Positions 18,205-27,800 of a stretch of 64,000 nt of DNA are shown piece after piece (the first letter of the stretch is position 1; each line of letters starts with the position of its first letter). The position numbers and the translations under genes are program-made. The notes beneath the pieces are model-generated. The model worked only from the letters and a program-made list of their open reading frames with translations. It made no database searches and was not told the origin of the DNA. Location: positions 138,874-202,873 of the forward strand of contig CAJTPR010000003.1 of NCBI GenBank assembly GCA_910578275.1, read 5' to 3'. This stretch comes from an uncultured Bacteroidales bacterium (GTDB lineage Bacteria > Bacteroidota > Bacteroidia > Bacteroidales > P3).

Positions 18205-18211
18205 AAGGAGG
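18205..18211 (+). promoter_or_regulatory. Strong Shine-Dalgarno sequence before Panacea gene
   Basis: AAGGAGG, six to eight bases before the ATG at 18217. Such a full SD sequence is rare in this window and in Bacteroidetes generally, which supports a horizontally acquired origin and fixes the start region. Confidence 0.65.
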
Positions 18212-18216
18212 ATTTT

Positions 18217-18786
18217 ATGTTCATGAGTGATTTCGACAGGAAAAAACTGATTGAAATGGTTCTCTATATATTGGAAAAAACGGGAGGCCTTGACTATTAT
18301 CGTATCTTCAAGGTGCTTTATTTTGCAGAAAGGAAGCATCTTGCAAAATGGGGTTCTCGTTTTGTCCCGGATGATTTTTGCGCATTGCCGAACGGACCGG
18401 TACCAACAAGATTGTACGATGCGGTCAAGCGTATGAAGAATTCGGGAAAGAGTGACGAGGATATTCTTGCCAGAGGCTTATGTACTTCTGTTTGTTTTGC
18501 AGGAGATGATGCCCCGAATGTCTTGTTGCCCAATCATCTTTCGAATAAGGATTATTTTTCGATGTCGGAGAAGGAGGTCTTGGATGAATCGATACGGGAG
18601 AATGCAAGATTGTCGTTTTCCGAACTGAAAGCAAAGTCGCATGATGCTGCATGGCAGGAGGCGGATGCCAAGGGAAAAGGATTGAAAGTCATATCTCCTT
18701 TATCGATGGCCAAGGTTCTTTGTTCGGATAAGAATATGTTGGGATATATTCAGGAACAAATGGAAATATCTTCCATTTTGGCATGA
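18217..18786 (+). CDS. Panacea-domain (SocA-like, DUF4065) putative antitoxin
   Basis: A 189-residue protein. The N-terminal 150 residues fit the Panacea/SocA domain: MVLYILEKTGGLDYYRIFKVLYFAERKHL, followed by FCALPNGPVP (the conserved xxxGPVP loop) and SEKEVLDESI. Panacea domains are hyper-promiscuous neutralising domains found in antitoxins and phage proteins. The gene is followed 27 bases later by a small basic protein, the arrangement of PanAT toxin-antitoxin operons, with the antitoxin first. GC content is clearly lower than in the flanking genes. The start may also be the ATG at 18223. Antitoxin function is inferred from domain and context. Confidence 0.83.
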   Translation: MFMSDFDRKKLIEMVLYILEKTGGLDYYRIFKVLYFAERKHLAKWGSRFVPDDFCALPNGPVPTRLYDAVKRMKNSGKSDEDILARGLCTSVCFAGDDAPNVLLPNHLSNKDYFSMSEKEVLDESIRENARLSFSELKAKSHDAAWQEADAKGKGLKVISPLSMAKVLCSDKNMLGYIQEQMEISSILA

Positions 18787-18813
18787 CGAGGATTCTTGTA
18801 AGCGGGCGGGAAA

Positions 18814-19218
18814 ATGAGGGAAATAAGGATAGGGGATGTCTATCGAATAAGGATGTCTGTGGAAAACGGGATTGTTCCCAAGCCTGGTGATGAATCCCGT
18901 AATAAATATTTTATTGTACTTGGTTTTGATTCAGATGGATGTGTGTATGGCGGAGTGATAATAAACAGCCGGATCAATGCGAATATGCCGTTACATATCA
19001 AGGATTGGCATATGCCGATAAAAAGGAGCAAATATGGGTTTCTGGATCATGATTCATTTGTGGATTGCTCTTCGTTGAAACGGGCTCCGTTGAATAAGTT
19101 CCATTCATTACGGTATCTGGGTTTGATAGATGAGGAAGATGTAAGGTTGATTCTTGGAACGATTAAGGAAAGTCCCCAAGAAAGCAGGGCGCATTTGGCA
19201 CGTTTTGGTATATTATAG
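18814..19218 (+). CDS. Putative toxin partner of the Panacea protein
   Basis: A 134-residue protein that I do not recognise firmly. The N-terminus GDVYRIRMSVENGIVPKPGDESRNKYFIVLGFDSDG followed by YGGVIINSRIN suggests an SH3-like beta barrel of the MazF/PemK/Kid kind (GDIxx...RPxxVL pattern) in its layout, although the exact MazF residues are not all present. It ends with a charged helical tail. Position directly after a Panacea-domain gene, same strand, shared low GC and no separate promoter point to a toxin of a PanAT system. If MazF-like it would cut mRNA; that is only a guess. Confidence 0.6.
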   Translation: MREIRIGDVYRIRMSVENGIVPKPGDESRNKYFIVLGFDSDGCVYGGVIINSRINANMPLHIKDWHMPIKRSKYGFLDHDSFVDCSSLKRAPLNKFHSLRYLGLIDEEDVRLILGTIKESPQESRAHLARFGIL

Positions 19219-19345
19219 TCTGATTGGGTAAATTAAATTTTGGCCGGTTTGCGTTTTCGCTTTTATCCGGTTATCTTTTGTGGTCGGTATTGGGTATTGA
19301 TTCTTGTCTTGCCCTCGGTCATATGTGCAGGACAGAGGGGTTGCA

Positions 19346-19492
19346 CTCTTTTGGGCGGTTTCTGTTTCACCAAAATTGTTTTTGGTGAAACATTGGTGAA
19401 ACAAATACGCCTCAAAGGTATGCAAAAGTGTATTCTTTTGAAAAACAAAAAAGCCGCAGGATGTTCCTACGGCTTTGATTCTGTGTTGATTT
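19346..19492. repeat. Post-tRNA repeat, copy 1 (after tRNA-Arg)
   Basis: About 147 bases very similar to 33311-33457 after tRNA-Pro. It contains the tRNA terminator (19443-19475), a TACCTTTG-like box, and an inverted repeat built on GTTTCACCAAAA / TTTTGGTGAAAC with a third GGTGAAAC copy beside it. It spans most of the gap between the toxin gene and tRNA-Arg. Confidence 0.75.
19443..19475 (-). terminator. Terminator of tRNA-Arg
   Basis: Minus-strand stem GCCGTAGGA / TCCTGCGGC with a run of T. The same sequence follows tRNA-Pro, and a relative follows tRNA-Val. Confidence 0.8.
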
Positions 19493-19498
19493 TGTTCG

Positions 19499-19572
19499 TG
19501 ATTCCGGAGCGATTCGAACGCTCGACCCACAGCTTAGAAGGCTGTTGCTCTATCCAACTGAGCTACGGAACC
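19499..19572 (-). tRNA. tRNA-Arg (anticodon TCT)
   Basis: A 74-base cloverleaf on the minus strand. Acceptor GGTTCCG pairs with CGGAATC (one G-T), D arm GCTC..GAGC, anticodon stem ACAGC/GCTGT with loop CTTCTAA (anticodon TCT), T arm GAGCG-TTCGAAT-CGCTC, discriminator A. CCA is not encoded. A TACTTTTG box lies further upstream (complement of 19685-19692). Confidence 0.95.
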
Positions 19573-19725
19573 ATTTTTTTGCGGATGATGGCCGGTCGCC
19601 AAGCCGGCTTCGGTCTCCTTGGCCGGACGTGCCGGCAAGGAGATGGGTCGCGCGAACAAGGACGATCGCTATTCCCGCAAGGCGCAAAAGTAGTGGTATT
19701 TTGCGATTCTACCAACAATCCCGCC

Positions 19726-21018
19726 CTAATCGAACAAGGCGGAAACCTTTTCCAATGTCTTTTCGGGATCCGGGTCGAGCGGGAATACCAGGGAAGGTTC
19801 GAGGCGCCAAAGTCTTTTGTCCTTCTGGAACATCTTCTCGCCTCCGCCGGTAATGTTGAGCATTACCGTATCGTCAGGCCTTACCGTTCCCGCCTGCACC
19901 GATTCCACAAGCGAATGGAGTGCGACTCCCGCAGCCGAATAGATGTCCACGCCTTCCGTTTCCAGGAAGAGTCTCTGCGCCGCTTCCGCTTGCGCGTTGG
20001 TAGCCTTGAGCATGTCTCCGTCCGTATCCTTGAGCGCGTCGTAAAGCCCTCCGGCCAACCCGTAAGGCGGCTTGCGGTTGGAGAGTACCTTGGCGTTGAT
20101 GGATTCGGCATCGGTGCGGGCCTGATCGTCATCGTAGGCCGGCAAGGCGCGGGAACCGGCCTTCCAGGCCCTGTACATGGGCAGGAACGGATCGTTCTGC
20201 GACACGATGAGCCTCATCTTGTTCTTGCCGAACCGGCCATCTTCCATGAGCCGGAGGTTGGCTTCCCATGCGGCGATGGCCCCCGTTCCGCTGCCTACGG
20301 CCTGGAAGTAGAAGTCGGGGATTCGTCCGATGAACGTGGTGGCGGAAAGCACGGTGGTGCCCATGCCGTCGCGTCGGGCGATGTTCTTGGCTCCGCCCTC
20401 GGCCAGGAAACGGTCGGATTTGAGGACGAGGTTGCTCAGATGGATGGCGTCGAAATAGTCGCCGCCCTTGCGGCAGGCGATGAGTTTCACGCACTCGTCG
20501 AGAGGTTCCTCGAACCAAAGGGCGTCCAGATTGTCTTCGGGAACGCTCAGGAGCAGGGGGATGCCGTTGTCGGAGCATACCTTGGCGAAGGCTCTTGCGG
20601 TATTGCCGGCCGAGGCCACGACCAGTACCTTGTCGCAGTCGGCGGCCAGCCGTCCGCATACGGAATAGGCTTCGGTTTCCTTGAACGAACAGGTCTTCAT
20701 CGTGGCGCCGATCTTGGGGAAATAGCCGTTGAAAGTGATGTAAAGGTTGTTCAATCCCAATTTCTTGGCGAGTTTTTCGCTCTTGTACGTGACAGGCGCG
20801 CAAGAACCTTTCAACGTGCGGCGTACCGGTAGCCAGTCGGCAAAGCGATAGATTCCGCAAGAGAGAGGTTTGGGTTCAATCTGCTTCTTTTCGTACATGG
20901 CCCGGACCAAGGAGGGCGAATCGCATTGCGGGTCGTCGATTATCCAGCCCTCGTCGTCGAAGACGCGATTCGTGGCGATGGTCTTGAGTTTGTAGCCGGT
21001 AGGAATGAAATTTTCCAT
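19726..21018 (-). CDS. Cysteate synthase (threonine-synthase-like PLP enzyme)
   Basis: A 430-residue PLP enzyme of fold type II. The PLP lysine is in CSFKETEAYSV (about residue 112), the phosphate/serine loop in VASAGNTARAFA, and the glycine-rich PLP loop in NITGGGEKMF at the C-terminal end. This layout matches the threonine synthase-derived cysteate synthases known from methanogens and from sulfonolipid-making Bacteroidetes, which convert O-phosphoserine and sulfite to L-cysteate. The alpha-oxoamine synthase 8 kb away at 29354 would use cysteate to make capnine, which supports this assignment. The ATG at 21018 is chosen; a TAAATTTG -7 box lies 29 bases upstream. Confidence 0.82.
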   Translation of the reverse strand: MENFIPTGYKLKTIATNRVFDDEGWIIDDPQCDSPSLVRAMYEKKQIEPKPLSCGIYRFADWLPVRRTLKGSCAPVTYKSEKLAKKLGLNNLYITFNGYFPKIGATMKTCSFKETEAYSVCGRLAADCDKVLVVASAGNTARAFAKVCSDNGIPLLLSVPEDNLDALWFEEPLDECVKLIACRKGGDYFDAIHLSNLVLKSDRFLAEGGAKNIARRDGMGTTVLSATTFIGRIPDFYFQAVGSGTGAIAAWEANLRLMEDGRFGKNKMRLIVSQNDPFLPMYRAWKAGSRALPAYDDDQARTDAESINAKVLSNRKPPYGLAGGLYDALKDTDGDMLKATNAQAEAAQRLFLETEGVDIYSAAGVALHSLVESVQAGTVRPDDTVMLNITGGGEKMFQKDKRLWRLEPSLVFPLDPDPEKTLEKVSALFD

Positions 21019-21046
21019 GATTCTGATTTGGGTGAAAAACAAACTT

Positions 21047-21085
21047 CAAATTTAATGTTTTTTTTGCGTTTATGCTGTAACTTTG
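21047..21085. promoter_or_regulatory. Divergent -7 boxes for cysteate synthase and acetyltransferase
   Basis: Minus-strand TAAATTTG (complement of 21047-21054) faces the cysteate synthase; plus-strand TAACTTTG (21078-21085) faces the acetyltransferase at 21106. Both are exact TAnnTTTG matches in an 87-base intergenic gap. Confidence 0.65.
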
Positions 21086-21105
21086 AGGCATAAAACCGTT
21101 GGCTC

Positions 21106-21681
21106 ATGTCCGATTACATGCAACATCCCACCGCCGTGGTGGATTCGCCGTGCCAGATAGGAAAGGGCACGAGAATATGGCATTTCAGCCATGTCATGCC
21201 CGATTGCGTGATAGGTGAAAACTGCAATATCGGCCAAAACGTGGTGGTTTCGCCGCAGGTACGGCTGGGAAACGGCGTGAAAGTCCAGAATAACGTTTCG
21301 ATTTATACAGGCGTGGAATGCGAGGACGACGTGTTTCTCGGGCCTTCTTGCGTGTTTACCAACGTCATCAATCCGCGTAGCGCCTTGGTCAGGAAAGACC
21401 AGTACCGGCCTACGTTGGTAAGGCGGGGAGCCAGTATCGGTGCGAATGCCACGGTGGTGTGCGGCCATGTGATCGGAAAGTACGCCATGGTAGGGGCGGG
21501 GAGCGTGGTGACGAAAGATGTTCCCGACTATGCCTTGGTCGTCGGCAATCCCGCCCGCCAGGTCGCCTGGGTGAGCGAATACGGTCACAAGCTCCGTTTC
21601 GACGCGAAAGGCGAGGCGCTCTGTCCCGAGAGCGGCCAGAAATATGTCTTGGAAAACAATTCGGTGCAAAGGATTTCCTAG
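21106..21681 (+). CDS. Hexapeptide-repeat sugar acetyltransferase (WlbB/WbpD-like)
   Basis: A 191-residue left-handed beta-helix acyltransferase. Hexapeptide turns run from about residue 10 to 150 (IGKGTRIWHFSHV, IGENCNIGQNV, VKVQNNVSIYTGVE, IGANATVVCGHVIG), ending with the AGSVVTKDVPDYALVVGNPARQ block. The best family match is UDP-2-acetamido-3-amino-2,3-dideoxy-glucuronate N-acetyltransferase, used for O-antigen sugars; acetyl-CoA is the donor. The isolated location away from the 0-6 kb polysaccharide genes is notable. It has its own -7 box and is convergent with dxs. Confidence 0.83.
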   Translation: MSDYMQHPTAVVDSPCQIGKGTRIWHFSHVMPDCVIGENCNIGQNVVVSPQVRLGNGVKVQNNVSIYTGVECEDDVFLGPSCVFTNVINPRSALVRKDQYRPTLVRRGASIGANATVVCGHVIGKYAMVGAGSVVTKDVPDYALVVGNPARQVAWVSEYGHKLRFDAKGEALCPESGQKYVLENNSVQRIS

Positions 21682-21695
21682 GAGAGGGGCCGGAA

Positions 21696-23588
21696 TCAGT
21701 CGTCCAGCAAGGTCTTGGCGATACCCTCCACGTCGATGCCGCATTCTTTCTGCAAGTCGGCCACGCTGCCGTGCGCCACGAAACGGTCGGGCAATGCCAG
21801 CCGGACGATAGGTTGCGTGTAACGGTGCCTGGCGGCGAATTCGCATACGGCCGACCCCAGTCCGCCGGTGACGATGCCGTCTTCGAGCGTGACCACACGC
21901 TTGTACCGTTTAAAGATCTCGTGCAGCAAATCTTCGTCTATCGGCTTGAGGTAAATCATGTTATAGAGTCCGAAAGACTTTTCCGGCTTCGTTTTTTCGG
22001 CCGATACGACAGCCTTGAGGGCGTTGTTGCCGATGTGGCCGATGGAAACGACGGCCGTATCCCGTCCTTCTTTCAGGCAGGTTCCTTTGCCCACGGGCTG
22101 TATTTCGAGCGGTGTCTTCCAGCGCGGAACGACCCCGCGCCCGCGTGGATAACGGATGACGAACGGCAGCTTGTTCTCCGGTGATTGGGCGGTGTACATG
22201 AGGTTCCGCAATTCCCTTTCGTTCATGGGTGCCGACACGATGATGCCGGGAACGGGACGGAGGAAAGCCAGGTCGAACGCGCCGTGGTGCGTCGCGCCGT
22301 CCTCGCCTACCAGGCCCGCCCGGTCGAGACAGAACACGACAGGCAGTTTCTGCAATGCCACGTCGTGTATGATTTGGTCGTAGGCACGTTGGGCGAAAGA
22401 CGAATAGATGTTACAGAAAGGCACGAAGCCTTCGGCGGCCAGGCCTGCGGAGAACGTCACGGCGTGTTGTTCGGCGATGCCCACGTCGAATACCCGTTCG
22501 GGCATCTTTTTCATCATCATGCTCAGCGAACAACCGGTGGGCATGGCGGGCGTGATGCCCACGATGCGCGGGTTGCGTCGCGCCAGTTCGATGATGGTCT
22601 TGCCGAAAACGTCCTGGTATTTGGGCGCCAGGCTCAAATCGATGCCGGCAGGGAGTATCTTGCCCGTCTTCACGTCGAATCTTCCCGGCGCGTGATAGAG
22701 GGTAGGGGCGGCTTCGGCTTCTTTCAATCCTTTGCCTTTGGTGGTCACCACATGGAGCAATTTGGGACCTTGTATGGTCCTGAGGTCTTGCAGGACGGCC
22801 ACGAGTGTGGGCAGGTCATGTCCGTCGATAGGGCCGAAATACCTGAAATTCAATGCCTCGAAAAGGTTGCCTGCCTGCGGGGAAATCAACGACTTGATCG
22901 CTCCCGAGATCTTGCTGATGAAACGTTGGGGATAGTAGGGGCGTCTGTCTCCGCCCATCATGTCCCAGACGCTGTCTTTGAAATGGTTGTACGATCTGGA
23001 GGCGGTCATGCGGGTGAAATACCGGCTCAGCGCCCCCCGGCTCGTGTCGATGGACATTCCGTTATCGTTGAGCACCACCAGGAGGTTGCTGCGCGAAACG
23101 CCGGCGTTGTTCAATCCCTCGAACGCCAGGCCGCCCGTCATGGCTCCGTCGCCGATGACGGCGATGTGCTGACGGTTTTTTTCGCCTTTCAAGACCGAAG
23201 CGACGGCCATGCCCAAGGCCGCTGAAATGGAGGTGGAAGAGTGGCCGGTCCCGAAAGCGTCGTATTCGCTTTCGGCCATGCTCGGAAAGCCGCTCAGCCC
23301 CCCGTAGGTACGATTGGTGGCGAACAAATCCTTTCTCCCCGTGATGATCTTGTGTCCATAGGCCTGATGCCCCACGTCCCAGATGATACGGTCGTAGGGC
23401 GTATTGAAGACATGGTGCAAGGCCACGGTAAGTTCCACCGTTCCCAAACTCGCCCCCAGATGTCCCGGGTGCGACGAGACCATGTTGATGATGTATTCGC
23501 GCAACTGGCTTGCCACCAACCCCAGTTCGTCCATGGAAAGCGATTTGAGGTCTTGGGGCGTATGGATTTTATCGAGCAGGTTCTCCAT
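21696..23588 (-). CDS. dxs: 1-deoxy-D-xylulose-5-phosphate synthase
   Basis: A 630-residue thiamine-diphosphate transketolase-like enzyme catalysing the first step of the MEP isoprenoid pathway and feeding thiamine and pyridoxal synthesis. Motifs seen: SHPGHLGASLG (His for the substrate), the ThDP motif GDGAMTGG...N, and the transketolase pyrimidine domain VGIAEQHAVTFSAGLA. Length agrees with the family. The ATG at 23588 (MENLLDKI) is preferred over an upstream codon at 23645. It follows the efflux operon by 63 bases and may be read through from it. Confidence 0.97.
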   Translation of the reverse strand: MENLLDKIHTPQDLKSLSMDELGLVASQLREYIINMVSSHPGHLGASLGTVELTVALHHVFNTPYDRIIWDVGHQAYGHKIITGRKDLFATNRTYGGLSGFPSMAESEYDAFGTGHSSTSISAALGMAVASVLKGEKNRQHIAVIGDGAMTGGLAFEGLNNAGVSRSNLLVVLNDNGMSIDTSRGALSRYFTRMTASRSYNHFKDSVWDMMGGDRRPYYPQRFISKISGAIKSLISPQAGNLFEALNFRYFGPIDGHDLPTLVAVLQDLRTIQGPKLLHVVTTKGKGLKEAEAAPTLYHAPGRFDVKTGKILPAGIDLSLAPKYQDVFGKTIIELARRNPRIVGITPAMPTGCSLSMMMKKMPERVFDVGIAEQHAVTFSAGLAAEGFVPFCNIYSSFAQRAYDQIIHDVALQKLPVVFCLDRAGLVGEDGATHHGAFDLAFLRPVPGIIVSAPMNERELRNLMYTAQSPENKLPFVIRYPRGRGVVPRWKTPLEIQPVGKGTCLKEGRDTAVVSIGHIGNNALKAVVSAEKTKPEKSFGLYNMIYLKPIDEDLLHEIFKRYKRVVTLEDGIVTGGLGSAVCEFAARHRYTQPIVRLALPDRFVAHGSVADLQKECGIDVEGIAKTLLDD

Positions 23589-23651
23589 CTGGCAAATGTG
23601 CAAAGCCTCCCTTGCGGAGGCAAGAGAGTTCGCGAAGATAGGCAAAATCGG

Positions 23652-24839
23652 CTACAACTCAAACGCGCTCAGTTCGGCATACGCCTTCTGGTAGTTCCTT
23701 TCGGCATCCAGCGTCCGGTGCAGCGCCTCATAGTAGAGGCTCATCTGGGTAAGATAATCCAGGATGGAGATATAGCCTTCGTCCAAGGCCTTGCCGACCA
23801 ATTGCCTGTTGTCGGCCTCCTCGAGCGAGGTACGGTAGATTTCCGCGACCTTCTTCAAACCGAGCGTCTGGTGGTAGAGCAGTTCCATCTCGCTTGCGAA
23901 TTGTTGCCGGCTGTCTTCCTGCCGATAGCGTGCGGCCTGCATCGATGCTTTTGCCTGGTTCACTTTGTGAAGGTTGGCCCAAAGCGGGACGGATACGCCC
24001 ACGGCCAGTCCGTTCAGGCGTTCGTCGCCCACGAATTCGCCCGCGTAACCGAGCGAGACGGAGGGTAGCCATTGGCTCCTGGAAAGCGAGAGCTGTCTTT
24101 GTTGCACCATTACCGATTGTTCGGCCAGTCCCAAGGCAGGGTTGTCGGCCTGTGCGCGTTCGTACCAGGCGTCGAAATCCTCCGGCATTTCCACGACTTC
24201 GTATTCCGTGAAGTCGATTTCCAGCGGATTTCCTCCGTTGATGGCCTTTAACTGCGTCAAGGCGGTGCGCCTTTCGGTTTCTATCTGCGCGAACTCGCCT
24301 TGGATTTCGGCGAGGCTCAACATGAAGTTGTTATGTTCGATACGGTCAGATTCGCCTTGCGCCATGCGTTTTTTTTGTTTTTCCATCATGGCTTCGACAT
24401 AACTCCGGCGCGAGGAGACGGCTTCCCGCAGGGCGTTGAAATAAACCAGGTCGATACAGAGTTTCTTGGCTTCCAGCAGGATGCGGCGGCGTTCGGCAAG
24501 GTATAGCCAATCGCCGATCTTGTCCTGCTCCTTGGCCGCTTTCACTTTCAGTCCCGCCACGACGGACAGGTCGAAACTTTGGGTCACGCTCACGTTTATC
24601 TTGTTCGCTCCCACCTCCGGCGATCCCCAGCTGTATCCGAACCCTACTTCGGGGTCGGGCAGGGTGATGCCCGAACGGTTTTCCTGCCGTTGCGCCTCGT
24701 TTTCGTGACGCAGGGCCTGCAAGCTCACGTTGTTGGCTTCTATCTGCAACAACACGTCGTTCATGCTGTTCTGTGCGCCGAGGGGCAGTACCGTCGATAG
24801 GACGAATGCCGCCACGGTCAGATGACGGGTTGGTCTCAT
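23652..24839 (-). CDS. TolC-family outer membrane efflux protein (CzcC/CusC-like)
   Basis: A 395-residue protein with a signal peptide (residues 1-22) and two TolC repeats (about 25-205 and 220-390) rich in long helices; LPDPEVGFGYSWG is typical of metal-exporting CusC/CzcC proteins. It forms the outer membrane channel of the tripartite pump. The start ATG overlaps the CzcA stop as ATGA, so all three parts are coupled in one operon, czcB-czcA-czcC in order of transcription. Confidence 0.88.
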   Translation of the reverse strand: MRPTRHLTVAAFVLSTVLPLGAQNSMNDVLLQIEANNVSLQALRHENEAQRQENRSGITLPDPEVGFGYSWGSPEVGANKINVSVTQSFDLSVVAGLKVKAAKEQDKIGDWLYLAERRRILLEAKKLCIDLVYFNALREAVSSRRSYVEAMMEKQKKRMAQGESDRIEHNNFMLSLAEIQGEFAQIETERRTALTQLKAINGGNPLEIDFTEYEVVEMPEDFDAWYERAQADNPALGLAEQSVMVQQRQLSLSRSQWLPSVSLGYAGEFVGDERLNGLAVGVSVPLWANLHKVNQAKASMQAARYRQEDSRQQFASEMELLYHQTLGLKKVAEIYRTSLEEADNRQLVGKALDEGYISILDYLTQMSLYYEALHRTLDAERNYQKAYAELSAFEL

Positions 24840-27800
24840 GCGTTTGTGGTTTGGGTGGCAGGCAATTTCTGGAGCGCGTGTATGCTGGAGCCGCGTCCTT
24901 CTTTCCTGTTGATTATCAGATACAAGATGGGTACGATAAAGCCGTTGAGCAGCGTGGATGTGATCAGACCGCCCAGGATTACCTTTGCCATGGGACTTTG
25001 GATCTCGTTGCCGGGCAGGTCTCCGCCCGTGGCCAAGGGAATGAGCGCGAGGGCGGAAGTGAGGGCGGTCATGAGAATGGGGTTGAGGCGGTCGGCCGAT
25101 CCGAGCAGGATACGCTGTTTGAGCGAGAAGCCTTCCAGCCGCAAGTCGTTGTAACGGGCGATAAGCAGGATGCCGTTACGTGTGGCGATGCCGAACAGCG
25201 ATATGAAGCCGATGATGGCCGGGATGCTCAGGTTTCCGCCCGAAATCTTGAGGGCGAACACGCCGCCGATAAGCGCCAAGGGCAGGTTAAGCAGGACGAC
25301 CGCCGCTTGGGTCACGTTCCTGAACTGATGACAAAGCAACAGGAAGATGATGAGGATTGAAAGCATCGAAGTCCAGAACAGCATGCGCGAGGCCGATTGT
25401 TCGCTTTCGAACTGGCCGCCGTATTCCACGCTGTAGCCTTCGGGCAAGACGATGTTTTCCTGTATGTTCTCACGGATGGCCTTGACGGCGCTGTGCAAGT
25501 CGCCGCCCGAAACGTTGGCGGAAATGACGATTTTCCGCGACACGTTCTCGTGGTTGATCGTGTTGGGACCTGTTCCTGAAATCACTTGGGCGATGTTCTT
25601 GAGCGGCACCTTGGAACCGTTGGCGTCCACGGCGATGTTTCCGATGCGTTCCGCGCTTTGCCTGAAATCATCATCGGCTTTCAACGTGAGGTCGAAAGAG
25701 GTGTGCCCCTCGTAAACGTTGGAAATGACCTTTCCGGCCAGCAAGACATCCACCATCTGGCCGAATTCCGCCATCGTGATGCCGTATTTGGCCAGCATTT
25801 CGCGTTTGGGTACGATTTGCAGCTGGGGACGGCTCACCTGCTGTTCCACGTTCAGGTCGTCGATGCCTTCCACGTTTTCGATCGATTCCTTGATCTCGTT
25901 GCCGATTTCGAAGAGCCGGTTCAGGTCGGGACCGAAAATCTTGATGGCGATATTGGCTCGGGTACCCGAAAGCATCGCGTCGATACGATGGGAAACGGGT
26001 GAACCTACTTCGAGGTTGATGCCGGGAATGGCTTTTATCTTCTGTCGGATTTCGGCCACGATTTCGCGTTTGGGACGCTTGCCGAGGATGAACGGCGCTT
26101 CGATTTCCGAATTGTTCACGCCCAGCACGTGTTCGTCCAGTTCGGCACGACCTGTCTTACGTCCTACGGTTTGTATCTCGGGAATTTCCAACAGGATTTC
26201 TTCCACTTTCCTGCCCACCCGGTCCGACTCATCCAAGGATATGCCGGGCAAGGTGCTTACGTTGATGGTGAACGAGCCTTCGTTGAACGGCGGCAAGAAG
26301 TTCCGTCCCAGCCCGAAGAAGACGAACAGCGTGGCCACGAGCAAGACGGCGGTGGCGCAAAGTACGGTCAACCGGTTCTTCAAGGCCCATTCGAGCATCT
26401 TGGTATAACCGTGCTTGAGAATACGGGTCAACAAAGGCTGCTTGTCGGGTCTGTCGTCATCGGCCTGCTTGTACAACAGGAAGCTGCACAAGGCCGGGGT
26501 GAGCGTGAGAGCCACGAGGGTGGAGGCGCACAAGGCCGTGATGAACGCGATGCCGAGCGGCACCAACAGCCTGCCTTCCATGCCTGACAGGAAGAAAAGG
26601 GGAATGAAGCAGACGATGATGATGATCGTGGAGTTCAAGATAGGCATACGCACTTCCTTGGAGGCGTCGAAGACCACCTGCATGAAAGGCTTGCGCGAGG
26701 CCATGGGCAGGAATCGGTTTTCGCGCAAGCGCTTGAACACGTTTTCCACGTCCACGATGGCGTCGTCCACCAAAGAACCGATGGCGATGGCCAGGCCGCC
26801 GAGGCTCATCGTGTTGAGCGTGAGCCCGAATATGCGTAACGTGAGCATCGAAACCAGCAGTGAAATGGGAATCGAGACCAGCGAAATGATCGTGGTGCGC
26901 ACGTTCATCAGGAAAAGGAACAACACGATGATGACGAAGATACAGCCTTCGTAAAGGGATTTCTTGACGTTGTCTATCGAGTTGGTGATGAAGTCGGCCT
27001 GGCGATAGATGTCGGTGGTCAGTTTCACGTCGGCGGGAAGATATTGCTTGAGATCCTCCAGCGACCGGTCGATCTTCTTGGTCAGTTTTACCGAATTGGT
27101 ATGCGGTTGCTTGTTGATGGTGAGCAACACGGCGGGGCGGGCGTTGACCGAAGCCGCGCCCATCTTGGGCGTCTGGTTTCCTATTTGGACCTTGGCCACC
27201 TGTTCGAGCATGATGGACGTTCCGTTTTCGCTTTTCACGACGGCCTTTCCCATCTTTGCCACGTCGGTGGTGGAAAGCATGCCCCGGATGATGTATTCGT
27301 TTCCATACTCATAGAGGATGTCTCCCGTGGCGTTGCGGTTCATTCCGTCCACGGCCTCGATGATCTGGTTGAGCCCGACTCCGTAATGTTTCATCTTGTC
27401 GGGGTTGAGCAGTATCTGGTATTCCTTGATGTCTCCGCCCAGGACGGAAACCTGCGTTACGCCGTCGATGGTCAGCAGACGCGGACGGATATTCCAGTCT
27501 GCCAGTGTCCTGAGGTCTTGCAGGGACGTGGAGTCGGCCGTAAGGCCCACGATCATCATTTCGCCCAGGATGGACGAGAGGGGACCCATCGTGGGCGTGC
27601 CCACGCCGGAAGGCAATTCATCCTTTATGTTGGCGATTTTTTCGGAAATGATCTGACGTGCCCGGTAAATGTCCGTCTCCCAGTTGAATTCCACCCATAC
27701 GATGGAAAATCCCGTGGTAGACGACGACCTTACGCGACGTACGTCCTTGGCGCCGTTCACCGACATTTCCACGGGACGGCTTACCAAAAGTTCCACTTCC

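Noticed and set aside
19240..20832. 530-residue open frame crossing tRNA-Arg
   Set aside because: Runs through a tRNA gene and antisense to cysteate synthase; not a real protein.
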